From contig NC_092635.1 of NCBI RefSeq assembly GCF_039555335.1, positions 70,158,058 to 70,222,057 of the forward strand: DNA of 64,000 nucleotides. Reading direction: 5' to 3'. This stretch comes from Amphiura filiformis (lineage: Eukaryota > Echinodermata > Ophiuroidea > Amphilepidida > Amphiuridae). A program made the translations under genes and the position numbers. The first letter of the stretch is position 1. Each line of letters opens with the position of its first letter. Of the stretch, positions 23,401-33,893 are shown piece after piece. The notes beneath the pieces were generated by a model, which searched no databases, was not told the DNA's origin, and was given only the letters and a program-made list of their open reading frames with translations.

Positions 23401-26400
23401 GGGGGTGGGACTTTACTCGAAGGTGGGACTATACTCGCGTCAGTGCGGTAATTCATTCTTTCATTCAGGATATTCTAGGAAATGTTCAGATCATCAAGTG
23501 TGATTTAGCCACAGCTGAACCTATTCGAAATCAAAAGGGCCACTGTATTCCTCTTCGACCAGGTAAGGCGCTTTCACTTTTTCAATCTATATAATTCGGC
23601 GGCTGCATTCCATAGTGGCGTATAGTGATTTTTGGTCATTTTTTTTTAATTGGCACATATGTTTTTAATGATGTTCCTTTTCATTTTACTAAGTCTCATC
23701 AGTCAAAATTAGCTAATTAATTAGTAATTAATTAAATGTGGCATATAGTTACAAAATGAAATTTTTTGTTTTCCATAGTGGCGCCACTTTTTATACACAT
23801 TTTATAATTTAAAAATATTGTTAAAAATGAAAAACATTGCATATCATAGTGGCATACACCTCGCTACATTCAATAATGACGTACCGAACCTATACGCCAC
23901 TATGGAATGAAGCCAAGGAAAAGTAACACCATAGGGATTACACAGGGATCGTGGTGGCGTAAGGTTAACGTTAGGTTAGGGTATTGCGTTTTGCGTGTTT
24001 TCCATAGTGACGTATAGTTTTGTACTTATTGTTTTTATTTTGCCAGTAAGATTGTGTCTTTATTTCTGTTGAAAAATATATGAAAATTAAATCTATTTAG
24101 CTTACTACAGAAATTTCACATCATTTACAAAATATAATGAATGTCTAATTTACACAACTTTTTTAAATTGTCATTTCTTCAAAATTGGCATTTTTTCAAA
24201 CACAATTTTCTCGAAAAGTTGTATATTCGCAGTGTCCCACTATACACCACTATAGAATACAGCCGACAAATTTATTTGTATGTTTATGCCTGCCGAAATC
24301 TGAATCACAATTTCTGGATTTTCCGATTTACCATGTCACATAATTGTCTCATTATTGCCTAAGAATGTGAAAATATCAAAACATTACAATAGATTGGTCT
24401 TACAATAATACATGTTTGTACAGCCACCTGTATCAGTAATATAGTTGCTCACACTCCAAATCATGTTTTTGTGGAGGGTGTCTGCCTTTCATCTCATGTC
24501 AAAAAGCCCCTCCATTTAGATGGAATTCTAAACTGAGCTCAAAAAGAAACTTATAATTTTTCACAACTTGTGAATCACAAGGTCATATATCTTAAAATCC
24601 TGTCAATCAAAATGAAATAAAATTACACCCAGGATTATTTCAATACTCTACTCATGTCAGTAACCAAGCAATTGTCCAACTGACACAACAGCAAAAAGCA
24701 CTGACACAGAACAGCATCCTGGACCACTTTCACAGCCCAATATTTGGCACCCAGCACAGGAAATCTGGGAGAATGCATACAAGACCCTGGCACAGATGAT
24801 GAAATGGTGCTGCTTTTTTCTTTTCATACACTTTCTTCAAGAAACAGGTCGTGTTCCACACTATTCCACTTCCTCTTTGGGAATTATCACATGTGCAAGG
24901 ATTTTTTACTCATTCTCACAGATTTCTTTTGCTGGGTGCCAATTATTGGGCTGTGAATGTGGCCCAGGAAGCTGTTCCATGTCAGTGCATTTTACTGTTG
25001 TGTCAGTTGGATAACTGCTTGGTTACTGACATGTGTTTAGAGTAGAGTATTGAAGTAAGCATGCGTGTAATTTTGGTTGATTTTGATGGACAGGATTTTA
25101 AGATATGACCTTGTGAAAAATTATAAGTTTCTTTTTGAGCTCAGTTTATAAAGTTAAGTGTATTTCCATGTCCCCAGGTGAAACAGGACTCCTTGTTACC
25201 AAGATAGATGAATTCTTCTCATTTGATGGTTACAAAGCATCAAAGGAAGTCAACGACAAGAAGATTATCAGAGACGTCATCAAGAAAGATGACCAATATT
25301 TCAACACCGGTGATCTGATGATGATTGACAACAATGGCTATGTGTATTTCTGTGATAGACTAGGAGATACATTCAGGTATGCTATGATTTTTTATTTGTC
25401 TATAGATTGACATACCAGCATCCCAGGGGAGGTACTCAGTACAAATGACCATACAAGGACGTGCCGCAAACATGGGTAGCATTTTCGGCCTTTTGGTATA
25501 TCAATGACCCCTTTTCCTAGGCCAAGTTGGTTGTATAGATGGATCCTTTTTCAAAATTTTCTTATTTTTTTCAGAAAATAGCCCAATTTTGCCTCAATCT
25601 AGCCAAAATGTTTGAAATTTCACCAAAATTGTGGGGAAAATTTGTAAAAACTAAGACAATTTGGGTAAAATTCAGCCAAAAATGTTGACTTTCGGTATAT
25701 TGATGGGACCAAGTTTCTTGAAAAAATTGGTATATTGATGGGTCCACTTTCAAATTCTCAGTGGCACACCCCTACCAAAACCAAACTTGTGTACCGCCTG
25801 GGACCAGCATGAATCTGCCGCCTTCATTTGTCAACTGTCTGGGTTGACGACTGAAAAACTGATGAGTTAAAAAAGTGTTGGACTTTACCACTAGAATCTA
25901 GTGATCCGAGACTACGCAGCTGTGTCCACATTGAACTTTTGACCTTGTTTGTTATTGAACACATATTTTTAGAACAGATTGTGTAATAATGTCACCAATA
26001 GGCAGTCGCACTATACTACAACCTAAGTCATGGTCCACGTTTATTATTGAACATATATTTTTAAAACAGACCGTGCAATGTCACCGATATGCAGTCATGC
26101 TGTGGCGCACAACCAAATTTGTGCAAGAATATATTTTCATGAGTCCAACACGATATGAACGGTTAAGTTGTTCAGTTGTCACTCCTAGAATATATGCACA
26201 GTGTAGACGACTGAAGGATTTAGTCATTAAGCAAAGTGAAAACAGCAACAGAGTAGTGAAATCAGACTGTTCTCCTTTAAATTTTACATCTTTATTTTTT
26301 CTTTGACTTCTCAGATGGAAGGGTGAAAATGTTGCCACAACTGAAGTAGCCGAGGTGCTCAACAAATTCCCAAGTATTCTTGACAGTAATGTCTATGGAG

Positions 26401-27785
26401 TGCAAGTACCTGGTAAGGCCTAAAAACAATTATTATTCATTTGCTGTGCTGACAAATCATGCAAAATCAGGTCAATTTTGGGCACATTTCAGCCAACAGA
26501 CCCCAAAGCCACTCCAATGGCTTGTCACTAGTAGGTTTAAGGTACAAAAAGTAAAGTCATGCAAGCAATGCTCACCTGCCGAAGTGCCCATCCCTTTTTC
26601 CTTGGCGATTGGGCCAGACTCCCCTCAGTAAACGTGTTGTGAGGAGTTTGCCACTCCTCCTGCACAACTTAACAAGTCTATTCTACCTTCCCAGCACTAT
26701 ATTATGATGGTGCACGTTTATACACCTGAGTGGAGAGAGGCAATAAGGGACCATTCACAAACACTTGTTGGGGGGCTGATGCAAAAAAATTTATTGCGAA
26801 ATGTTTTTGGTCCCCCTTTTGAGATCTCAAAATGTCAGGGCCCCCCTTTTGACATGAAAATTATGGGTCAACCCCATAGAAAAGCATATAAACTCAATTT
26901 TCCCAGGACATTTTTTTTCAGGGCCCTCTTAGGAGGATCAAAAATTTTCAGGGGCCCCCTTTTTGCATCAGGCCCCCCTAACAAGTGTTTGTGAACAGTC
27001 CCTAAGAGGTTAAGAGCCTTATCTATGGGAACAGCACAATAGCAACACCACTAGGACTCGAACCTGCAACCTTCCGATTATGAACCTGAGCCCCTACTAC
27101 ACCAGGCACAAAAAGAAACTCGTCAGTTATATTCATCCTTGCTGTTCAATAACTTGATAATTCTGGATTATTCTGAAATATACATTTTGTTAATTGGACT
27201 TTTCTTTCTCATTTGACACCCTGTTCGTGAACATTGAGCAAGAATTGACCAAGATATGCGCCTCCAAACTCTCAAACCCCAAAATGAAAAGTTGCAATTT
27301 TAACAATTCAATTGTGCCTGTTACACTGTGTGCTTTATTGATTGGCCCGTGGTGCTTGTGTGCAATACAACGATGCGTATCCCTTTGAAAATCGTTGAAA
27401 ATGCAACTTTTGATTTTCGGGTTTGAGGCTTTGGAATATTGTGCTAATTTAATCTTTTATGCTAATTTGCTCTTCAGGTCAAGATGGTCGTGCAGGAATG
27501 GCAGCTATCACATTGAGAGAAGGATCCAATCTTGATCTGCGGCAACTTTTCAAACACGTCAAGGAGAACCTACCTTTGTATGCATGTCCTAAGTTTCTTC
27601 GTATTCTACCACAACTTGTTATCACCAGCACATTCAAGCACAAGAAAACCGACTTAGTCAAGGAAGGGTTTGATCCCACGGTAGTATCAGACTCGTTGTA
27701 TTTTATGGATGTTGGTGAGGAGACCTATGTGCCGTTGGACCAGCAGATGTTTAAAAACATTGTGATTGGTAAAGCTAAATTGTGA
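17414..27785 (+). CDS. SLC27A2: SLC27 (FATP / very-long-chain acyl-CoA synthetase), complete nine-exon gene
   Basis: Exons: 17414-17897, 19364-19573, 20276-20434, 21010-21134, 21657-21857, 23469-23562, 25178-25376, 26315-26412 and 27478-27785. They total 1878 bases, giving 625 residues plus stop, close to the roughly 620 residues of vertebrate SLC27A2. Every junction is GT-AG and keeps the frame. I chose the ATG at 17414 (A at -3); the frame is open five codons further up with no other ATG. Residues 1-25 hold a hydrophobic N-terminal membrane segment. The AMP/ATP-binding motif [13 protein letters not shown] spans the exon 2/3 junction at about residues 225-237. YIGELCRYL and [11 protein letters not shown] match conserved FATP blocks. 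The FATP/VLACS signature [15 protein letters not shown] through [16 protein letters not shown] lies at about 465-498. The C-terminus is GKAKL, a peroxisomal type-1 signal. Several introns carry inverted-repeat elements very close to splice sites. It probably activates very-long-chain or branched fatty acids; specificity cannot be read from sequence. Confidence 0.97.
17899..18035. mobile_element. Short MITE with CCGAATAGGGTGCAACT ends, copy 2, at a splice donor
   Basis: Near-identical to 5612-5750, including the TAGGGT-rich loop. Its left end lies within about eight bases of the exon 1 donor (17898) of the complete SLC27 gene. Confidence 0.7.
18060..18660. repeat. Degenerate relative of the GGGGCTGTGCAATAATTAT MITE
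   Basis: GGGGCTTTGCAATAATTATA at about 18073 and TTTCTAGAGCATATTTTAAT at about 18500 match the two sides of the element at 28152-28518. It is split by the 18219-18424 insertion. Confidence 0.5.
18219..18424. mobile_element. TTA-flanked MITE with GGTCTAAAAAAAA ends
   Basis: GGTCTAAAAAAAAAATTG and CAATTTTTTAGGCC are inverted; TTA duplicated at 18216-18218 and 18425-18427. A relative lies at about 19036-19226 (shared CCAATCAAACAATTTTTT). Confidence 0.7.
18675..19023. mobile_element. TA-flanked MITE with CCGTATTTCGTCAAA ends
   Basis: CCGTATTTCGTCAAAATA and its near-complement at the right, followed inward by CGCCCCCC/GGGGGGCG. TA at 18673-18674 and 19024-19025. Same style of ends as the 4868 element. 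Confidence 0.8.
19036..19226. mobile_element. MITE with AATTGTTTGATTGG sub-ends
   Basis: ATTGTTTGATTGGTGTAAC at the left is inverted as GTTGCGCCAATCAAACAAT at the right, with a palindromic TTGTTTTAACAAG-type centre. Exact ends are uncertain. Confidence 0.6.
19698..19922. mobile_element. MITE with ACTAAAATGCAG ends
   Basis: ACTAAAATGCAGCAAACC at the left and GGTTTTCTGCATTTTAGT at the right, continuing into CGAGCGCG/CGCGCTCG. Flanking TAT suggests a TA target. Confidence 0.7.
20435..21009. other. SLC27 intron 3
   Basis: Ordinary intron sequence; no repeat family recognised. Confidence 0.5.
21868..22212. mobile_element. MITE of the GGCATTTCGTGATCC family, uninterrupted copy
   Basis: Begins GGGCATTTCGTGATCCACG, ends GGATCACAAAAATAC, with GTTCTGGTAC/GAACGAAATT in the middle. 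It shows the intact sequence around GCAGATTAATTC where the copy at 48557-49524 carries an insertion. Confidence 0.7.
22942..23448. mobile_element. TA-flanked foldback element with ~250-bp arms beside an acceptor
   Basis: CCGTACTGACTCGAGTATAG and the near-complement at the right. Arms match closely down to a centre near 23205 (GAATGCATTTTGAAATCATT region). TA at 22940-22941 and 23449-23450. The right end is 20 bases from the SLC27 exon 6 start. Confidence 0.85.
23598..24266. mobile_element. MITE with CGGCTGCATTCCATAGTGG ends
   Basis: CGGCTGCATTCCATAGTGGC at the left and CCACTATAGAATACAGCCG at the right, with extra ATAGTGGCG/GCCACTATGG words inside. A one-sided relative occurs at about 11815-11850. 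Confidence 0.7.
24531..25146. mobile_element. TA-flanked foldback element with long arms
   Basis: AACTGAGCTCAAAAAGAAAC and its exact complement at the right; arms match on through TGGGTGCCAA/GGCACCCAGC. TA at 24529-24530 and 25147-25148. The right end is about 30 bases before SLC27 exon 7. Confidence 0.85.
25418..25806. mobile_element. MITE with CCCAGG-GGTACWCA ends
   Basis: ATCCCAGGGGAGGTACTCAG at the left and GTACCGCCTGGGA at the right form imperfect inverted ends. The middle has GGTATATCAATGACCCC and GGTATATTGATGGG repeats. Confidence 0.55.
25945..26105. repeat. Two tandem copies, about 90-base period
   Basis: TATTGAACACATATTTTTAG (about 25953) and TATTGAACATATATTTTTAA (about 26043) each lead to GTCACC-ATA-GCAGTC. 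A local duplication in SLC27 intron 7. Confidence 0.6.
26570..27117 (-). repeat. tRNA-derived SINE, split by a MITE
   Basis: The minus-strand head at 27117-27050 has GGTGTAGTAGGGGCTC (A-box-like), a Met-like TCATAATCGGAAGG arm and GGTTCGAGTCC (B box). The body continues to about 26570 and is interrupted at 26747-27002. Confidence 0.6.
26747..27002. mobile_element. TAA-flanked MITE nested in the SINE
   Basis: Arms GGGACCATTCACAAACACTT and the near-complement, extending to TGATGCAAAAA; TAA at 26744-26746 and 27003-27005. 256 bases, CCCC/GGGG-rich. PIF/Harbinger-type target. Confidence 0.85.
27106..27440. repeat. Palindrome-bearing repeat, copy 1, next to an acceptor
   Basis: A GCACAAAAAGAAACTCGTCAG arm is followed by a palindrome (CCCCAAAATGAAAAGTTGC and its inverse). 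An opposite-orientation copy is at 33566-33893. It ends about 38 bases before SLC27 exon 9. Confidence 0.65.
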
Positions 27786-28151
27786 TTTTATGAAATAATT
27801 GTACGTTTTTTCAGTGACTGCCTGTTACAAGGATGTCTGTACAATGTACAGTGTACATGTTATTTTGATTTCAGGTAATGCAATGGCAATATCAGGGGTT
27901 AGGTACAGAAGATAAAACTGCTATATCTGTATATCATCATTGGGCCCAGTAGAGTACCCAGTAGCTTAGGTAAAGCATCCAAACAAATCCCTAATGCATA
28001 AGGGAAATCCTGAAGTCAAATCCCTAATGCATTGGAAACATGGAAAGAAATCTTAGGGGGTTTGAAAAGGAGTTTTTGCACCACGACTTGATACAAATCC
28101 TTAACACATTTGCGGATTTGACCAAAGAATCTGTTATCGAACCAGTAATTA

Positions 28152-28518
28152 GGGGCTGTGCAATAATTATTTTCCTCCCGGGGGTAAAATTTCAAACGGC
28201 CGCCAAAAATCACTTGCCCCCCCTCTCGGCCTGCCAAAAAATCGCCCCCCCCTCTCGGCCTGCCAAAAAATCTTTGCCCCCCTTACACATGCCAAATTTT
28301 TGCGACCACAATTTGCAAACATTAGCGCTTCCGCACTGTTTTCCTAAGCCTTTTTAGAGCGTTTTATTTAAAAGGCGCCCCATGAATGTGTGCCAAAAAT
28401 CGCACCCCCCCCCCCTCTCGGCTGGCCAAAAATTGCTTGCCCCCCCCCTTTCAGCTCGCCAAAAATTTCTTGCCCCCCAATTTTACCCTCCCCAGGGCTC
28501 ATAATTATTGCACAGCCC
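28152..28518. mobile_element. TTA-flanked MITE with GGGGCTGTGCAATAATTAT ends
   Basis: GGGGCTGTGCAATAATTATT and the complement ending GCACAGCCC, TTA at 28149-28151 and 28519-28521. Body made of TTGCCCCCC/GGCCTGCCAAAAAATC repeats. A degenerate relative is at 18060-18660. Confidence 0.85.
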
Positions 28519-28639
28519 TTACCACTTGAGAGTTTCTTTCATGTCGAGAATTAATTATCTGCGACCATCAAGTGCCACTTGAGAGGTCACAACAGGCAAC
28601 TCCTAGTGCACGACAAAGATCGATAGTACTGCTCCACGT

Positions 28640-29180
28640 GATCTTCATATTCTAGAAAAATATAGCACTAATGTTTTTGAAATAAAAAAATATCCTGTTT
28701 TGCCAAATGAACTATAGCTAAATCCAAATCTTTTAGTGAGTTCTACCTGTTAATGAAAGTCAAATTTAAATATTTTTGCAATTTGAGGGAAAATGAGCCA
28801 AAAACATGCAATGTTTTTCTTGCAATTGTAGTCACAAAATTGACTAAGACTTTTTTCTTGACTAAGAAATTATAATATTTTATGATTTTGATAATTGCTT
28901 ATGAAAAAGATTAGAAAATATGTTTCCAAAAATTAGAATGCATAACTTGAATTTAGTTTTTGTACAAGTCTTTCAGCTTGATTGTCACAGCATTTGAAAA
29001 GTGCCCTAAAAATGCATGTTTTTGGCCCTTATTTCCTAAAATTGACCAAAAATTAATATTTGACTTTCATTGCCAGTTAGAACTAACTAAAGGATTAGGA
29101 TTTAGCTATATTTCATTTATCAAAACAGGATAAATATTTTTTAATCCCCAAAAAATAGCACTGTATTTTTCTGGAATATT
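28640..29180. repeat. AT-rich palindromic repeat matching 10750-11400
   Basis: Shares CAGTTAGAACTAACTAAAGG and neighbouring words with the host of the 11035 MITE, but has no MITE at the equivalent point. Partly self-complementary about a centre near 28860. Confidence 0.6.
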
Positions 29181-30099
29181 GAGTAGGTTTACAGCTACTT
29201 GATAACAATGCCTCTAATTGGGGTGTCTGGCCATATCAAGTGACTATTACATCTTATTACTTGAACTCAAATATCAACCTTAAACAGGAAGCCCCGCTTG
29301 GCTAGTTCGCCACAGAAGAACTGACTTATGCCTGTTACTTTGATGACAGACTGAAAAAAATTTACATGGATAAATTTCAACCTTGACTAATTCCCTTAGG
29401 AACTTGAACCAAAACTGGGCTTCCACTTTAAGGATTCAAAGCCTTCCAGCCACCATCTATACCTGTATCAACCTACACAAGTTTTTTAAAAGGATTTCTT
29501 TTTAAGGATTTGCTAAGGGGTATCTCTAATGCATAAGGGATTTGTTTGGATGCCTCACCTTATACATAATACTGGGCAAATTATGTAGAGGGGCAGTAAA
29601 GTCCAGGGACGTAGCAAGGTGGACAAATGTGGGACAGCTATCACAAATTATGTGGGGCGGTCAAGATACAAATATTTGCCCAAAGTGAAATAAAGATGTA
29701 TAGAAAAACATAACAAACTTCTCAAAAAGTGGGGCAACCATAGCCTCCCCTGTCACCCCCTTGCTAGGGCCCTGGTAAAGTCTTCCTGTTGCTCTAGTCC
29801 AAAAACGACTTTACCAGAACTGAAAAACTCTAACTTTTGCACCATTTTGCTCAACGGTAAATGTTCTAGACCACAAAGAAGGTGCATACTGTAATTTGGG
29901 TTGAATTTATGTGTTGTAAATCAATCAGGCTTGACCAGTAAGAATCATCAGGGAAGGATGGGGGAACTATGCATCTGTCCCCCACCATGATTGGCTACAA
30001 TCTTTTAAAAGTTGTTGCATAACTGGAGTGGACAATAAACATTAGAACTAAATTGCGACTGAATTATTCCTAATTGGTATGTTGCCATTAAATTTCGAA
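29181..30099. other. Intergenic sequence
   Basis: No gene or confident repeat. GTAGCAAGGTGGACAAATGTG (about 29617) may be a decayed hAT-like end. Confidence 0.4.
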
Positions 30100-30225
30100 C
30101 ATGTTGTTCAAGTCAATATTCCCGGGTCAATATTCCACCAAGGCGTACCGCCTGGAATTGAACCACAGACCTCATACCCCCAAAGGCAAGTAACACTGGC
30201 CTTTAGGCTACACTCTCCTACAGTC
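30100..30225 (-). repeat. tRNA-derived SINE fragment
   Basis: Minus strand: GTGTAGCCTAAAGGCC (A-box-like), GGGGTATGAGGTC arm, GTGGTTCAATTCC (B box). Only the head region is recognisable. Confidence 0.5.
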
Positions 30226-31069
30226 TTTAATTATTTTTAAAATGTTATTGTAATTTGTGTCTTAAAATGTTTTAAAAGTGATATACAGTTAAATGAATAT
30301 AAATATAAAGAAGCTATGTCAGTATAGTTCTAATATTTTGATAACATGTTAACCCCATGAGCATCACTGCTATCTTACAGAGCTGCTGATTGGTTAATGG
30401 CATGATATAATGATCTGAGTAACCAACCAACCATGATACAGCCCAGTTTAGAACCAATCAAAAGAGTTCTTAGAGGTTGATAAATTGGTCGGCAGTGCCC
30501 ATGGGATTCAAGTAACATAATCCATGTAGTCCTATTTGTATTAACTATGCAATATGTATATATTAAATTCTTCTTTTAATTTTGATAAAATAATTGTTTG
30601 ACTTAACAGTACTCATGAGACAGAAAACCAAAAAGATGTATGGAACACAAAGGCTGTCTAATTTTGTTTATTTCTTTGATTGAAATATAAGCTTGACAAG
30701 CATATATACATACAACACATATACATACATTATACATATTTTTTTCGATAATGAACATACATTTAAGCCACTTAGGCGGAATTAATCATTACATGAATAA
30801 ATATAAAAACACAATAAGCTTGATAAGTGCATTGATTGTCTTTGGTCTGTCTGTTTCTGAGTCTCCATATGTGCCCCATTCCCACAACCCCAAAAAACAG
30901 GAACAAGTCACTAGACATGTTTTTGAGTTACAGGCTTCTAAAGCAATTAGGCCAAAATATCAAGGTATCATTTATAAAATTATCCATATCTTGAAAAGTA
31001 TTGATGCTTTTTGTCTCCTGTTAAAGCTTATTGCATACTGCTTACATTTATATTAAAATCACGAATTGT

Positions 31070-31312
31070 CAGATATGTGACTTGTTCCTGGTTTTGCCAT
31101 AATCACAATCTGCTCCATGGGGGCCAAAGGCGGCAAATTTGAAATTGAAATCAAGGCAAAAATATGGAGTAAAAAACCATGAAATACATAAGAAAATACA
31201 CATTGCAAAACTTTATCTTTATAACTGTTCATAGCCAATGTTTGTATAAGGTAATAGTAGTAACTCAATTGTCAAAAATGCCTCCTTTGGCCTCCGTGGA
31301 CCAGATCGTGTC
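31070..31312. mobile_element. MITE with TGTGACA...GATCTGGTCC ends, copy 2
   Basis: Begins TATGTGACTTG and CTGCTCCATGGGGGCCAAAG, ends GGACCAGATCGTGTCA; same family as 14719-14970 but more diverged on the left. Confidence 0.7.
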
Positions 31313-31351
31313 ACTTAATTTAATGAAGTTTGTCCCAATCTTGACACTGAG

Positions 31352-31590
31352 AAAGGGGCATTTCGTGATCCGCAGACTCATCCCCCCACTTTTCTCAAAA
31401 AAACATAATGTTTATGTACAAAAATTTCTTGAAGATTAACAACAGTAGTCTATGGAGCAGTGTAATACACATAATCATGCATAACTAGCAAACACATAAT
31501 CCGAATCAACAGAAATTTGGGAATAAGCTTTTTTCATGGATATCTGTTGAAAAATGTCATGACAAAGAGGATGCTTGGATCACAAAATAC
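31352..31590. mobile_element. MITE of the GGCATTTCGTGATCC family, shortened copy
   Basis: GGGGCATTTCGTGATCCGC to GGATCACAAAATAC, with AATACACATAATCATGCATA and GGAATAAGCTTTTTTC in common with the 21868 copy. The middle is deleted. Confidence 0.65.
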
Positions 31591-32274
31591 ACCTTTATCA
31601 GCCTTCGCAACATGTTTAGGGAAGTCAATTTTGGAAAAGTCACATTGGAAAACGTAGTCATGTGTGACCTAATCACATACTAATGATTTTGCAATCAAAT
31701 CGAAGGGTGAGAAAATTGAGGGATTATTGCAAAAAGGCACTATCTGCTATAGCTGCCTTATAAATATTTGACTAATGTCTGCATTCTATATTGTACGCAT
31801 CTCTAAAATATGACACCTGGCAGCTATTGCAGATGGGCCTTTTTGTACTGATCCCTCAAAATTACCAAGGTTTTTTTTTTGTGACTTTTTTTCACAAAAA
31901 AAAAACATTTCATGTTTTCATGATCAATAAGTCTGGTTTTCTTGCTTGATGTCTTGAAAAATATATTAAATATTCAAAAACACAAATTGGTAAGTTGCAA
32001 TGTGTGTCGTAGTGCATGTTAGAATATGACCGTTGCTAGGTAAACTGGATCATGCTTTTGTTACGAACCACTGATCGAAATGATCACAACACAAAGCCTA
32101 TGGCATATCAAAATTAAGAACAGGTGTGTGAGCCCAGGCTTGGAGCAGTAACCGATGGTTACTAACGTGCACTACGTGCAAGTATTCTGGATTTGTGTGA
32201 TCGATCATGAACACTTAAAAAGTACAGATTTCGGCTTCAGTATCTTTTGCTACACCAACACAACATGCAGCGAC

Positions 32275-32487
32275 CAGTGGCGTAGCCAGGATAATTCATG
32301 TTTTCAGAGGGGGGAAGGGGGCAAGGACTGCAAGGTGATGACCTTCAAGTGGGCAAGATGAAGGTCAAAATAAATGACTAAAATATAAAAATCATGGTGT
32401 TCAGCATTAGAAAGTGTGGAGGGCAAGAAGGGCAAGGTGTCAAACATAGGGAAGCTTTCCCCTCCCCTCCATATGGCTATGCCACTG
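32275..32487. mobile_element. hAT-like MITE with CAGTGGCGTAGCCA ends
   Basis: CAGTGGCGTAGCCAGG at the left, complement TGGCTATGCCACTG at the right. Flanks GCAGCGAC and ACAACGAC agree at 6 of 8 positions, as expected of an aged hAT duplication. Confidence 0.75.
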
Positions 32488-32800
32488 ACAACGACTTGGA
32501 AAGCATGTTCTTTTCTAACCCTGCACGTAATAGCGGATTGTTCATTTGACCTACACAACACATTGACCCAATAATATAAATTATGCAGTTATTTGATGCT
32601 CATTTTATTTTGTCCTTTTCCTCCCTCCTACCCTTCCCTCCCTCCAACACACCTTTTTGGCTTGTGGTGATACCCCCTCCTTTGTTTTAGTTTCCCATGT
32701 GGGATGGTCATCCATGCAACACAAAATGTTCTTGTTATAAACACATTTGGGTTTTATTCAAAATGGTTTAATAACAATTTCAAATGTCAGGTTATGTTAA

Positions 32801-33160
32801 GGGGGTTCTACACCCCTCGATAAATTTGTGTCTATTTTTGCATTTTTCTCAAAATCTAATAACACAGTGGTAACAAAAGTTATGTATATTATAGGGGCAA
32901 GGAATCCAATTACTACACTGGAATTTCAGTGACCCAAGACAAGCGGTTTGTTATTTATGATCAGAAATAAGGTACCGCTAGGATGTACCTCGTTTTCTAT
33001 CATATAAACTGAACCGCTTGTCTTGAGTCACTGAAATTTCAGTGTAGTAATTGAATTCCTTGCCCCAATAATATACACAACTTTTGTTACCAGTGTGTAA
33101 TTATTTTTTGAGAAAAATGCAAAAATAGTCACAAATTTACCACATGGGTGTAGTACCCCC
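32801..33160. mobile_element. TTAA-flanked foldback element with ~160-bp arms
   Basis: GGGGGTTCTACACCC and GGTGTAGTACCCCC with TTAA at 32797-32800 and 33161-33164. Arms match on through GTAACAAAAGTT and ACCGCTTGTCTTGAGTCACT. Confidence 0.85.
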
Positions 33161-33167
33161 TTAAGGT

Positions 33168-33546
33168 CATGAAAACGTCTTTTAAAACATTTTTGTATGG
33201 CATTTTTATATGGAAAAAATACTACAACAACATTAAAGTAGAAAAGTTTCTTTTTCAGATCCAAGTAATCTGGTACTCACTTAGAAATATTTCATGGGGC
33301 AGAACAACATGAACAAAGATGAGGGGGCTTACAAACTAGACAAGATCTACGATCAGGTTATATAATTATACAGATCATGAAAACGTTTTTAAAACGTTTT
33401 TTATATGAAAAAACACTACAACAACATTAAAATAGAAAAGGTTCTTTTTCAGATCCAAGTAATCTGGTACTTACTCATAAATATTTCATGGGGCAGAACA
33501 ACCTGAACAAAGATGAGGGGGCTTACAAACCTGACAAGATCTACAA
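33168..33546. repeat. Tandem duplication, about 205-base period
   Basis: Two copies of a block with TCATGAAAACGT, CTACAACAACATTAAA, TTTTTCAGATCCAAGTAATC and CATGGGGCAGAACAAC (starts about 33172 and 33376). A short open run (NKDEGAYKLDKIYDQ in the first copy) is followed by GT, but no gene context supports an exon. Confidence 0.7.
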
Positions 33547-33565
33547 TCAACTCGTATACTCGTGT

Positions 33566-33893
33566 ACCCCAAAATGAAAAGTTGCAATTTTAACGATTCA
33601 ATTGTGCGGCCTGTTACATTGTGTGCTTTATTGATCCGCCCGTGGTGCTTGTGTGCAATAACGATGCGTTCTCATTGAAAATCGTTGAAATGACAACTTT
33701 TGATATTGGGGTTTGAGGCTTTGGAGGCGTATATCTTGGTCAATTCGTATTCGATTTTCACGAACAGGGTGTCAAATGAGAAAGCAAAGTCTAATTAACA
33801 AAATGTATATTTCAGAATAATCCAAAATTATAAGGTTGTTGAACAGCGAGGATGACTATAACTGACGAGTTTCTTTTTGTGCCTGGTGTATAT
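33566..33893. repeat. Palindrome-bearing repeat, copy 2 (opposite orientation)
   Basis: CCCCAAAATGAAAAGTTGC palindrome first, then the complement of the arm seen at 27106. The two copies agree along most of 330 bases. Confidence 0.65.

Noticed and set aside
33173-33350. Possible exon encoding NKDEGAYKLDKIYDQ followed by GT
   Set aside because: It lies in a tandem duplication, the upstream frame has stops, and no neighbouring exon fits.
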